A stretch of 24,498 bases of DNA from an uncultured Bacilli bacterium (GTDB lineage: Bacteria; Bacillota_I; Bacilli_A; RFN20; DUOF01): positions 1 to 24,498 of the forward strand of contig CAKORZ010000014.1 in NCBI GenBank assembly GCA_934101685.1, written 5' to 3'. The notes under the pieces are model-generated. The model was not told the DNA's origin and made no database searches. It was given only the letters and a program-made list of their open reading frames with translations. The translations under genes were made by a program, and so were the position numbers. This document shows, one piece after another, positions 8,345 to 15,827 of the stretch. Within the stretch, counting starts at the first letter, position 1; every line of letters begins with the position of its first letter.

Positions 8345-10477
8345 GTGAAAAAGGAAAATGGAGTGTTAAAGTTAGTTGAAGATAGTGATGTAGAACTATT
8401 AGAAAATAACCCAAATAAATTTTTTGAAGGTATTAACGAAATAGACGCACATGCTTTTAATAATCTTTATAGTTTAAAAAAAATAATTATTCCTTCTTGC
8501 ATAACTAAAATTAATAAAAGCTTTATTAATAATTGCCCTAATTTAGAACGCATAGAAATAAATGCAAATATTAATGAACTGCCTAAAAACCTTTTCGATA
8601 ATTGTAGAAACATAAAAGAAATTATTATTAATAGTAAAATAGAAACAATTGAAAAAGAATGTTTTTGCTTGTGTGTATCTTTAGAAAAAATTAAATTAAA
8701 TACTGGCTTAAAAGTAATTGATGATGAAGCATTTTCTTTTTGTCGCTCTTTAAAGAGAATAGTTATTCCTGATACGGTTGAAAAAATAGGAGAAAATTGT
8801 TTTAGTGATTGCCTTAATTTAGAAAGAGTTAGGATGCCTAAAAGATTAAAAACAATATGCAGTAACGCTTTTTCTAATTGCCCAAAACTACAAAGTGTTA
8901 CTATACCTTTTAATGTTAAATATATTGGTGAAGGATCATTTTCTAATTGTAGAAGTTTAAATAGTATAGTAATAGAAAATAAAAAAATCAATATAAATAA
9001 AGGCACTTTTAGTAATGTTTTAATTAACTATGTTATTGAAGAAAACAATAAAATTATTTTGCATAGTGAGAGAAACTCACAAGAAGATCTTGACTTAAAT
9101 CTTATGAAAACATGCTTTTATGATTTTGAAATAGAAAATTTATTTCCACTTAATGAGGATTTTGAAAGTTTGAAAATAATTATGAACAAATGTAGGAAAA
9201 ACAATATTCAAATTCCTTTAGAATTTATAAAAAAATATTTAGAAAAAAATGATATTAAATCGTTAAATTTAAAATATTATAAGCAATTATATAAGTACTT
9301 AAAAATGGAATCTTTAGAGAATGTTAATATTTTTTGCAATATAGGAGAAGCATTAGGCTTGTTTCAATATCCTCTTTATGAAATGCATATATCTAAGAGT
9401 GATAAAATAATTACAGAAAAGATTGATTATGCTCAAAAAGCAGGAGAATTTTTAAAGGAAAATATATCTAAGGAAATAATCAAAATCAATCATTTTAACT
9501 ATATTTTAAATAAATTAGAAAATATAGGATTTAAAAGAGATTTTGCTTTATTTGTTTTACAAGAAGATAACTTCAAAAGTATAATAAAAGAAATACAAAA
9601 AAATAAAGATTTTTTAAGTAATGTTTATAATCATTTTGAAGAAGTTCAAGCAACTAATACTAATAAAAATGGCAATAGAATATTAAAACCAACAGTGTCA
9701 AAATTTATTTCTTATTTTAATGAAAATAAATTTGAAAATGTTGATGATTATACGGATATATCTAAGGAAATAGGAAAGTTTTATGATGATCAGAAATATT
9801 TTGAAGAAGCAGTGGAAATACGAAAAGAATATGAAGAAAAGAAGATAAAACCAAATATTTTAAGTTTTGATTTAGAAGAAAAAACATTAATGAAAATTAA
9901 TGAAACAAGAAATAGTATTTTAAAACTAAGTAAAGAAATTTTAAATGAACTTAAAGAAACTTCTGATAGTTTTACTTTTGAATGGCTTAGAAAAGATGAT
10001 CCGCACAATTATACTTTAGGAAAATATTGCTCATGTTGCGCCCATTTAGCACAATGTGGAGATGGTATTGCAATTGCAAGTATTGTTCATCCAGATATTC
10101 AAAACTTAGTATTAAGAGATAAACAAGGAACTATTGTGGCTAAATCAACTTTATATATTAATAGAAAAGAAGGATATGGTATCTTCAATACAGTAGAAAT
10201 AAGCTCTACTGTTCCAGATAGTGCTAAAGAAAGAATTTATAATAAATATATCTTGGCAATTAAGGTTTTTGCTGAGTTTTATAATAAAGAAAACCCTGAC
10301 AATCCTATAAAACAAATTAATGTAGGGATGAATTTTAATAACCTACATTATGAGATAAAAAAGCATAATAAAAGAGGAGAAGTTTTAGAGGGAATTCATT
10401 ATAAAGAGTATAGTAAAAACAAAGAATATGATGGTGATTCTAGTGAATCTCAATATATAGTTTGGAAGAAAAACTAA
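8345..10477 (+). CDS. Cytoplasmic leucine-rich-repeat protein with uncharacterised Cys-cluster C-terminal domain
   Basis: This 710-residue protein of unknown function starts at GTG (8345), 6 bases after AGGTGA. No signal peptide or membrane segment is visible. Residues about 28-222 hold eight BspA-type (LRR_5) repeats of about 23 residues, with a regular phenylalanine (38, 60, 84, 107, 130, 153, 176, 199, 222) and a cysteine ladder (64, 87, 110, 133, 156, 179, 202). Residues about 245-540 are charged and mostly helical. Residues about 541-710 form a separate domain: FEWLRKDDPHNYTLGKY, then a C-x-C-C-x-H-x3-C cluster (C562, C564, C565, H567, C571), then predicted strands LVLRDKQGTIVAKSTLYI and GIFNTVEIS, a helix at 626-648 and strand IKQINVGMN. 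This order loosely resembles an acetyltransferase (GNAT) fold, but that is a guess. It follows mutM by 51 bases with no clear promoter, so it probably belongs to the dnaE operon. The stop overlaps that of the opposing gene. Confidence 0.85.
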   Translation: MKKENGVLKLVEDSDVELLENNPNKFFEGINEIDAHAFNNLYSLKKIIIPSCITKINKSFINNCPNLERIEINANINELPKNLFDNCRNIKEIIINSKIETIEKECFCLCVSLEKIKLNTGLKVIDDEAFSFCRSLKRIVIPDTVEKIGENCFSDCLNLERVRMPKRLKTICSNAFSNCPKLQSVTIPFNVKYIGEGSFSNCRSLNSIVIENKKININKGTFSNVLINYVIEENNKIILHSERNSQEDLDLNLMKTCFYDFEIENLFPLNEDFESLKIIMNKCRKNNIQIPLEFIKKYLEKNDIKSLNLKYYKQLYKYLKMESLENVNIFCNIGEALGLFQYPLYEMHISKSDKIITEKIDYAQKAGEFLKENISKEIIKINHFNYILNKLENIGFKRDFALFVLQEDNFKSIIKEIQKNKDFLSNVYNHFEEVQATNTNKNGNRILKPTVSKFISYFNENKFENVDDYTDISKEIGKFYDDQKYFEEAVEIRKEYEEKKIKPNILSFDLEEKTLMKINETRNSILKLSKEILNELKETSDSFTFEWLRKDDPHNYTLGKYCSCCAHLAQCGDGIAIASIVHPDIQNLVLRDKQGTIVAKSTLYINRKEGYGIFNTVEISSTVPDSAKERIYNKYILAIKVFAEFYNKENPDNPIKQINVGMNFNNLHYEIKKHNKRGEVLEGIHYKEYSKNKEYDGDSSESQYIVWKKN
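8456..9010 (+). repeat. Eight tandem LRR_5 (BspA-like) coding repeats
   Basis: Within the LRR protein gene, about 69-base units encode repeats with the pattern F-x2-C-x2-L-x2-I-x-[IL]-P, then a second short hydrophobic run ending in I-x4-F. The repeat is clear at the protein level and diverged at the DNA level, so it is an old protein repeat rather than a recent DNA duplication. Confidence 0.85.
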
Positions 10478-11007
10478 ATAAGACTTTTAAAAGCAAAGAA
10501 GAAGAGTATGATAGAACCTATAATGTTTATAGTATCATCATACTTTTTATTTATCTTTTTGCGCAAAAGTAGTGATGTAAAACATAATACAAAAGTCAAA
10601 CTAAAAACAATAGTTAAAAATAATAAATAATTGGTATTTGTAAAAGCAACTGGAAGTCCTAAGAATAGAGAATCACAGCTAGTAAAACATGCTTGTATAA
10701 TTATTATTTTTAAAGAATCGTTTACATTTTTATCTTCATCATCTTTTCCTTTTAAAGTATCAATTAATAACCTTGAACCCATAAAAGAGAAAACAATAAA
10801 AATAATATATTTTAAATAACCTAATAAATAATTTTCTAAAAAAGTTCCTAGAGAATAACCTATTAAAAGAAACAATACTTGCATAATAGAAAATATTAAT
10901 GGTATTAAAAAATATTTGATTTTCCTTTTACAAGTAATGAATAAGCAAAGTAAAGAAGAATCTATACAAATAGTTAGTGATAAAATTATAATATCAATTA
11001 AAGACAT
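10474..11007 (-). CDS. MntP/YtaF-like membrane protein, putative manganese exporter
   Basis: This 177-residue protein has about six hydrophobic segments in two halves. Each half carries an acidic residue inside a helix: D16 in LTICIDSSLLCL and D112 in FTSCDSLFLGLPVA. That duplicated arrangement, with a loop of charged residues (87-97) between halves, is the signature of the MntP (YebN) and YtaF family; in MntP the equivalent helix aspartates are needed for Mn(II) export. The surrounding residues are more polar and cysteine-rich than in classical MntP, so the substrate could differ. The start ATG follows AAAGGATGA. There is no room for, and no sign of, the yybP-ykoY manganese riboswitch that often precedes such genes. 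The gene converges on the LRR protein gene with a 4-base overlap and diverges from dnaB. Confidence 0.7.
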   Translation of the reverse strand: MSLIDIIILSLTICIDSSLLCLFITCKRKIKYFLIPLIFSIMQVLFLLIGYSLGTFLENYLLGYLKYIIFIVFSFMGSRLLIDTLKGKDDEDKNVNDSLKIIIIQACFTSCDSLFLGLPVAFTNTNYLLFLTIVFSLTFVLCFTSLLLRKKINKKYDDTINIIGSIILFFFAFKSLI

Positions 11008-11130
11008 AAAATCATCCTTTCTTTATAAAGTATGATTAAATATGAATTTGGTTAATTTATGTAAAAAAATTTCCAAATTAAGAATATTCAAATAAGTTTA
11101 TGTTTGTTTCTTTTAATATTTAATAATAGA

Positions 11131-11139
11131 TGTTATAAT
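11131..11139 (+). promoter_or_regulatory. Predicted extended -10 promoter of dnaB-dnaI
   Basis: TGTTATAAT is a perfect TATAAT (11134-11139) with an extended TGn; no convincing -35 is seen. The -10 ends 23 bases before the dnaB ATG, and the GGGGGAG ribosome binding site is at 11151-11157. Confidence 0.6.
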
Positions 11140-11162
11140 TAATTTCGACTGGGGGAGATAAA

Positions 11163-12452
11163 ATGGAGTTAAAGAAAGTAATTGTTTATAATGGATATAA
11201 TGTATCATCTGCATCTATGCTTAGTGATTATGATCGTAAGATATTAACTCTTTTATATCAACCTATATGTGGATTTGGAGCTTTATCTTTATATTTAACT
11301 TTGTGGTGCAAGTATGAAGCTAGTAGAAACACAAATAAGATTTTTCATCATAAAGATTTATTTGCTAATATGGATTGTAATGTTACTGAATTTGAAACAT
11401 TTAGAGATAAATTAGAGGGATTAGGACTATTAAAAACATTTGTAAAAGAAGAAGAAACCCCTTATTATTTCTATGAGTTATATTCTCCTTTAAGCCCAAA
11501 GGATTTCTTTAAACATGAATTATTAGGAACTCTTATTAAACAAAAATTAGATGAAGAAGAATATGAAGAATTAAAATCTATGTTTGTGGTTAATAAAGAT
11601 AAGAAAAAAGATTATTATGATGTTAGTCATAATTTTAATGAAGTTTATAATATAGATTTAAATGATACGACTAGTTTAAAAGTAGTTATGGAAGATAATG
11701 AAGATTTAGCTAATAGAAAGAATGCTAAGATTGGCACTAATTTTAGTTTAGAGATTTTCTTGCTTGTTTTAAAAGAAAATAAAATAAGAAAGAGTTTGAT
11801 TACTAATAGTTTTGTAGAGCTAATGGAATCTATGGCTAATTTATATAAATTAGATGAATATGAAATGTGTAATATACTTATATCTTCTATTGAAGGATTA
11901 GGAAATGACGAAAAAATCAATTATGATTTATTTAAAAGAAAGTGTTTTGAATATCGTAAAGTAACTAGAATTAGTGGTAAAGATGTTAAAACATTAGAAA
12001 GTAAAAAACAAGGCATTAGTAAGAAAGCAGAAATGTTGCAAGAATTAGAGCCTTTCCAATTTTTAAGAATTAAACAAGGTAATATTGAACCTAGTAAGCA
12101 AGATGTCAAACTAGTAGAAGATTTATCTTTAATGAGTAAGCTTAATCCAGGAGTTATTAATGTTTTATTAGATTATGTTATGTTAAATAAGCAAAACACT
12201 CTTCCATATAATTATGTTATGAAAATAGCATCATCTTTAGCTAGAGAGAATATAACTACAGCAATTGAAGCAATGGAGTACTTTAATAATTATAAATCTA
12301 GATTTAGTAATAATAGTTCTTCTAAAAAAGAAGAAGTTAAAGAAGTAGTGAAAGAAGAGAGTAATGATTCTAATATTGATGAGGCAATGGAACTTGAAAA
12401 ATTGAAGAGAGCTAGAAAGGAAAGAAAGAATAATGCAACAGCTGAAGTTTAA
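11163..12452 (+). CDS. dnaB: Replication initiation and membrane attachment protein DnaB
   Basis: This 429-residue protein is the Gram-positive DnaB (not the helicase), which acts with DnaD and DnaI to load the replicative helicase at oriC and at restart sites. The N-terminal winged-helix region is about 10-125, with ASMLSDYDRKILTLLYQPICGFGALSLY typical of the family in the first 45 residues. The C-terminal DnaB/DnaD-type domain is about 310-376, with LNPGVINVLLDYVM at 327-340 and the YVMKIASSLARENITTAIEA segment at 351-370. The tail after 380 is charged and probably disordered. It is slightly shorter than Bacillus DnaB (about 470). It overlaps dnaI by 20 bases, an arrangement matching the dnaB-dnaI order of Bacillus and supporting both names. 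Confidence 0.93.
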   Translation: MELKKVIVYNGYNVSSASMLSDYDRKILTLLYQPICGFGALSLYLTLWCKYEASRNTNKIFHHKDLFANMDCNVTEFETFRDKLEGLGLLKTFVKEEETPYYFYELYSPLSPKDFFKHELLGTLIKQKLDEEEYEELKSMFVVNKDKKKDYYDVSHNFNEVYNIDLNDTTSLKVVMEDNEDLANRKNAKIGTNFSLEIFLLVLKENKIRKSLITNSFVELMESMANLYKLDEYEMCNILISSIEGLGNDEKINYDLFKRKCFEYRKVTRISGKDVKTLESKKQGISKKAEMLQELEPFQFLRIKQGNIEPSKQDVKLVEDLSLMSKLNPGVINVLLDYVMLNKQNTLPYNYVMKIASSLARENITTAIEAMEYFNNYKSRFSNNSSSKKEEVKEVVKEESNDSNIDEAMELEKLKRARKERKNNATAEV

Positions 12453-13335
12453 TAATAGTGTTAAATCTAATAATGATTTGCAAAAGAAGAAAAGCCAAAT
12501 CATGGATGAACTTTTAACTAAAGATGAGATAAAGAAAATAAAAGATAAACTAGATGTTAGTATGACTGAATTTGATTTCTATCTTGGATATTTTTTGAGT
12601 TATTATGAAGATGTAAATTGCTGTAAGAATTGTGAAAATATTGAAAAATGCCCTAAAGAGATTAAAGGAATGACTTTAAATCTAGTTAGAAAAGAAGATG
12701 GTACAATAGAGAGAGAATATACTTTATGCCCTAAAAGAGAATTACAAAGAAAAATGAATAATAATTATTTAATTAGAGATTTTAATGAAGATTTATTAAA
12801 GATTGATTTAGACAATGTTGAAAATAAAAAAGGACGCTTTAAATATGAGAAAAGCATTATGGAAATTGATTTAGACTATGCTAGAGAGGGAATGTATATT
12901 TATGGCCCATCTGCATCAGGTAAATCATATCCTTTAATAGCTTTGTGTAATGAATATGTAAGAAATGATAAAAAATGTGCTTTTGTAGATGTTAAAACTT
13001 TTATTGAATCTTTAAAGTCAACTTTTGATTATAAAAAGGAGCAATATGGTGTTTTAATGGATATAGTTAAAAATGCTGATGTATTAGTTCTTGATAATTT
13101 AGGTGAAGAAAAGCAAAGCGAATGGGTAAGAGATGATGTTATTAGTAGCATTATTGATTATAGAAATAGAAATAATAAGTTAACTTTTATTACTAGTTGT
13201 TTTAGCTTAGAAGAGTTAGAAAAAATGTATAATGTTTCTAAAACTAATAGTGAAGCTGGAAAGATGAAAGCAAGTAAATTTATTGAAAAAATAAAAGCTG
13301 CTTGCCCAAATGTTATTAAAATTGAGACAAAATAA
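12433..13335 (+). CDS. dnaI: Primosomal protein DnaI, helicase loader AAA+ ATPase
   Basis: This 300-residue protein has the length and layout of Bacillus DnaI (311). The N-terminal domain has a zinc-type cysteine set (C63/C64, C67, C73, C99), the part that contacts the replicative helicase. The AAA+ domain starts near 150, with Walker A GPSASGKS at 158-165 and Walker B VLVLDNLGEE at 217-226. DnaI and DnaC families normally have two acidic residues here (DD or DE); this protein has D221-N222, which may affect ATP hydrolysis. WVRDDV at 231-236 follows the family pattern. The ATG at 12433 lies inside dnaB, preceded by AAAGGAAAG. The alternative ATG at 12502 would remove the first 23 residues, but the longer form matches the family N-terminus better. 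A terminator follows immediately. Confidence 0.93.
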   Translation: MQQLKFNNSVKSNNDLQKKKSQIMDELLTKDEIKKIKDKLDVSMTEFDFYLGYFLSYYEDVNCCKNCENIEKCPKEIKGMTLNLVRKEDGTIEREYTLCPKRELQRKMNNNYLIRDFNEDLLKIDLDNVENKKGRFKYEKSIMEIDLDYAREGMYIYGPSASGKSYPLIALCNEYVRNDKKCAFVDVKTFIESLKSTFDYKKEQYGVLMDIVKNADVLVLDNLGEEKQSEWVRDDVISSIIDYRNRNNKLTFITSCFSLEELEKMYNVSKTNSEAGKMKASKFIEKIKAACPNVIKIETK

Positions 13336-13363
13336 AATGATAGTCTAAGATTATCATTTTTTT
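13334..13363 (+). terminator. Intrinsic terminator after dnaI
   Basis: A 9-bp A/T-rich stem (13334-13342 with 13352-13360) with a 9-base loop runs into a T tract ending at 13363. It overlaps the dnaI stop codon and separates the helicase-loading genes from the glycolytic operon. Confidence 0.7.
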
Positions 13364-13377
13364 AATAACTTGAAATA

Positions 13378-13406
13378 TTGGTGATAGAGTAAAAAAGTGT
13401 TATTAT
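13378..13406 (+). promoter_or_regulatory. Predicted promoter of the pfkA-pyk-ROK operon
   Basis: TTGGTG (13378-13383), a 17-base spacer and TATTAT (13401-13406), with TGT directly in front (13398-13400), make an extended -10. A strong ribosome binding site AAGGAGAGG follows at 13420-13428. The -10 ends 27 bases before ATG. No CcpA-type cre site was recognised nearby. Confidence 0.6.
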
Positions 13407-13433
13407 TTTAGTGTTGTATAAGGAGAGGTTTTA

Positions 13434-14390
13434 ATGAGAAAAATAGCTGTTATAACTAGTGGAGGAGATGCTCCTGGAATGAATGCTGCTGTTAGAGCAG
13501 TAGTGAGAACATGCTTAAATAGTAAAGTGGAACCATATGTAGTTATGGATGGATATAAAGGATTAGTAGAAAATAATATTAAAAAAGTTAATAGAAGATT
13601 TGTTTCAGAAGTTTTAAATCGTGGGGGTACAATTATAGGTACTGCTAGGCTTAAAGAATTTACTGAAGATGAAGTGCAACAAAAGGCTATAAATAATCTT
13701 AATAATTTAGGTATAGAAGGATTAGTTGTAGTTGGTGGAGATGGCTCATTTAGAGGTGCTATTGATTTGTGTAAAAAAGGTATTAAGTGTATTGGAGTAG
13801 CAGGTACTATTGATAATGATATTAATAGCGATGGTTATACAGTTGGATTTGATACAGCTTTAAATACTATTGTAGAGGCAGTTGATAAAATAAGAGATAC
13901 ATCTTCTTCTCATCATAGATGTAGTATTGTTGAAGTAATGGGTAGACATTGTGGAGATCTAGCTTTGTATAGTTCAATTGCATGTGGAGCAGATATCTTA
14001 ATTGATCCTAATACAGAATTAAATGAAGAAGAAATGTATAAAGATATTATTAGAATGAAAGAAGAAGGAAGAAGACATGTATTAATTATTGTTAGTGAAA
14101 ATGTTTTAGATAGTGTAGAGCTAGCAAAAAGAATTGAAGAAAATACAGGATTTGAAACAAGAGCTAATGTGTTTGGACATTTCCAAAGAGGAGGAGTTCC
14201 TACTGGAATGGATAGGTTTAGAGCAAGTGTTTTAGGTAGTGAAGCTGTTAAATGTTTACTAAATGGTGAGAGTGATGAAATGCTTTATTTATCTAATCAA
14301 GAATTAAAGAAAATAAGCTTAGAAGAAGCAACACAAAAGAAAGTTATTAAGTATAAATATTTATATGAAATTAACAAAGTTATTGGATAG
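13434..14390 (+). CDS. pfkA: ATP-dependent 6-phosphofructokinase
   Basis: This 318-residue enzyme converts fructose 6-phosphate to fructose 1,6-bisphosphate, the committed step of glycolysis. The N-terminal SGGDAPGMNAAVRAVVR is at 9-25, GGTIIGTARL at 64-73, the nucleotide motif GGDGS at 101-105, and GTIDNDI at 124-130 with the catalytic aspartate D127. MGRHCGD is at 169-175 and FGHFQRGGVPTGMDR at 247-261. Glycine at the GGDGS position, together with AGTIDND rather than PKTIDND, marks the ATP-dependent rather than the pyrophosphate-dependent type. The length is typical of bacterial PfkA. It is the first gene of a three-gene operon; pyk follows after 11 bases, with its ribosome binding site TAGGAGG overlapping the pfkA stop. 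Confidence 0.97.
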   Translation: MRKIAVITSGGDAPGMNAAVRAVVRTCLNSKVEPYVVMDGYKGLVENNIKKVNRRFVSEVLNRGGTIIGTARLKEFTEDEVQQKAINNLNNLGIEGLVVVGGDGSFRGAIDLCKKGIKCIGVAGTIDNDINSDGYTVGFDTALNTIVEAVDKIRDTSSSHHRCSIVEVMGRHCGDLALYSSIACGADILIDPNTELNEEEMYKDIIRMKEEGRRHVLIIVSENVLDSVELAKRIEENTGFETRANVFGHFQRGGVPTGMDRFRASVLGSEAVKCLLNGESDEMLYLSNQELKKISLEEATQKKVIKYKYLYEINKVIG

Positions 14391-14401
14391 GAGGAAAACT
14401 T

Positions 14402-15826
14402 ATGCAAGCATGTAAAACTAAATTAGTAGCAACATTAGGACCTAGTAGTAGTGATTATGAAACAATTAAAAAATTAGCCGATGCAGGCTTAACTTTAGCA
14501 AGAATCAATATGTCTCATGGAACATATGAAGAACATTCTAAGAAAATAGAAATAATTAAAAGACTTCAAAACGAAGGTTACTTAATTGCTATTTTAATGG
14601 ATTTAAAAGGTCCTAAAATTAGATGTGGTATGTTTGAAAATGATGGCGTTTTATTTGAAGAGGGAGATATTACTAGAATTGTTAAAGAAGATGTATTAGG
14701 AAATAAGGAAAGATTTTCTGTTACATATAAGGGATTATATGATGATTTAAGTGTTGGTAACAAATTTACTTTTGATGATGGAATGCTAATCTTTGAAGTT
14801 ATAGATAAGGAAAGTAATGGTAGTATTGTTTGTAAAGCTTTAAATAAACATTTATTAAAGAATAGAAAAGGTTTAAATGCTCCTAATATTAAATTAATGA
14901 ATGATTATATTAGTGAAGTTGATTTAAAGGATATAGAGTATGCTTGTAAACAAGATGTTCAATATATTGGTGCTTCTTTTGTTAGAAGAAAAGAAGATTT
15001 ATTAGAACTTAAAAAAGTTTTGATAGATCATGGCAGGGAAGATTTGAAAATAATTTCTAAAATAGAAAGCCCAGAAGGTGTTAATAACATTGATGAGATA
15101 TTAGATGTTAGTAACGCTATTATGGTAGCAAGAGGAGACTTGGGAGTAGAAGTTGATATGGAAGATGTTCCTATCCTTCAAAAACAAATTATTAAAAAAT
15201 GTAATATAGCAGGTAAGCCTGTTATAGTAGCTACTCAAATGTTAGAATCAATGCAAAATTGCCCACGTCCTACAAGAGCAGAAGTAAGTGATGTATTTAA
15301 TGCAATATTAGATGGAGCAGATGCCGTTATGTTATCAGCAGAAAGTGCTAGTGGAATGTATCCGGTTGAATCTGTAACTACTCAAGCTAAAATTGCTAAA
15401 AAAGCAGAAGAAATACTAGATTATGAAAAATTTGCTAGTGATTTCTATGAATCATCAAATAAATCACAAGGTGATGCAATTGGTATTTCTGTATCTAAAT
15501 CATGTTTAATGTTAGATGCTAAACTAGTAGTTATTATTTCAAACTCTTATACTGCAGCTAGAAAGTTAACTAAATTTAAAATTAAAGCTCCAATTTTGGC
15601 AGTTGTAAAAGATAAAGAATTAGCAATTACTTTAAATGGACTTTATTATGGAATAGAAGCAACATGTAATGATAAAGAATCTGAAATGACATATGAAGAA
15701 AAGGAAAATCTTGCAATAGAGTTAGCAAAAGAATATGGAGTTAAAGAACATGAAACAATTATTTTTGTTAGTTCAAATTCTAAAAATAATAAATCTAATG
15801 CAATGAAGATTTTACAGGTGGAATAA
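14402..15826 (+). CDS. pyk: Pyruvate kinase
   Basis: This 474-residue enzyme transfers phosphate from phosphoenolpyruvate to ADP in the last step of glycolysis. TLGPSSSDYETIKKLADAG starts near residue 11, ARINMSHG is at 33-40 and DLKGPKIR at 67-74. The catalytic core ISKIESPEG has K220 and E222, followed by MVARGDLG with D246. GKPVIVATQMLESM is at 271-284 and the nearby substrate loop runs to PRPTRAEVSDVFNA. The metal and substrate residues appear intact. The protein ends after the allosteric C domain and lacks the extra phosphohistidine-type domain present in the roughly 585-residue Bacillus enzyme. It sits in the pfkA-pyk operon; the next gene starts one base after its stop. Confidence 0.97.
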   Translation: MQACKTKLVATLGPSSSDYETIKKLADAGLTLARINMSHGTYEEHSKKIEIIKRLQNEGYLIAILMDLKGPKIRCGMFENDGVLFEEGDITRIVKEDVLGNKERFSVTYKGLYDDLSVGNKFTFDDGMLIFEVIDKESNGSIVCKALNKHLLKNRKGLNAPNIKLMNDYISEVDLKDIEYACKQDVQYIGASFVRRKEDLLELKKVLIDHGREDLKIISKIESPEGVNNIDEILDVSNAIMVARGDLGVEVDMEDVPILQKQIIKKCNIAGKPVIVATQMLESMQNCPRPTRAEVSDVFNAILDGADAVMLSAESASGMYPVESVTTQAKIAKKAEEILDYEKFASDFYESSNKSQGDAIGISVSKSCLMLDAKLVVIISNSYTAARKLTKFKIKAPILAVVKDKELAITLNGLYYGIEATCNDKESEMTYEEKENLAIELAKEYGVKEHETIIFVSSNSKNNKSNAMKILQVE

Positions 15827-15827
15827 T

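Noticed and set aside
8467..9006. 179-codon minus-strand open frame within the LRR protein gene
   Set aside because: It is the antisense shadow of the regular LRR repeats, made of Leu/Ile/Phe-rich sequence with no ribosome binding site or family motif.
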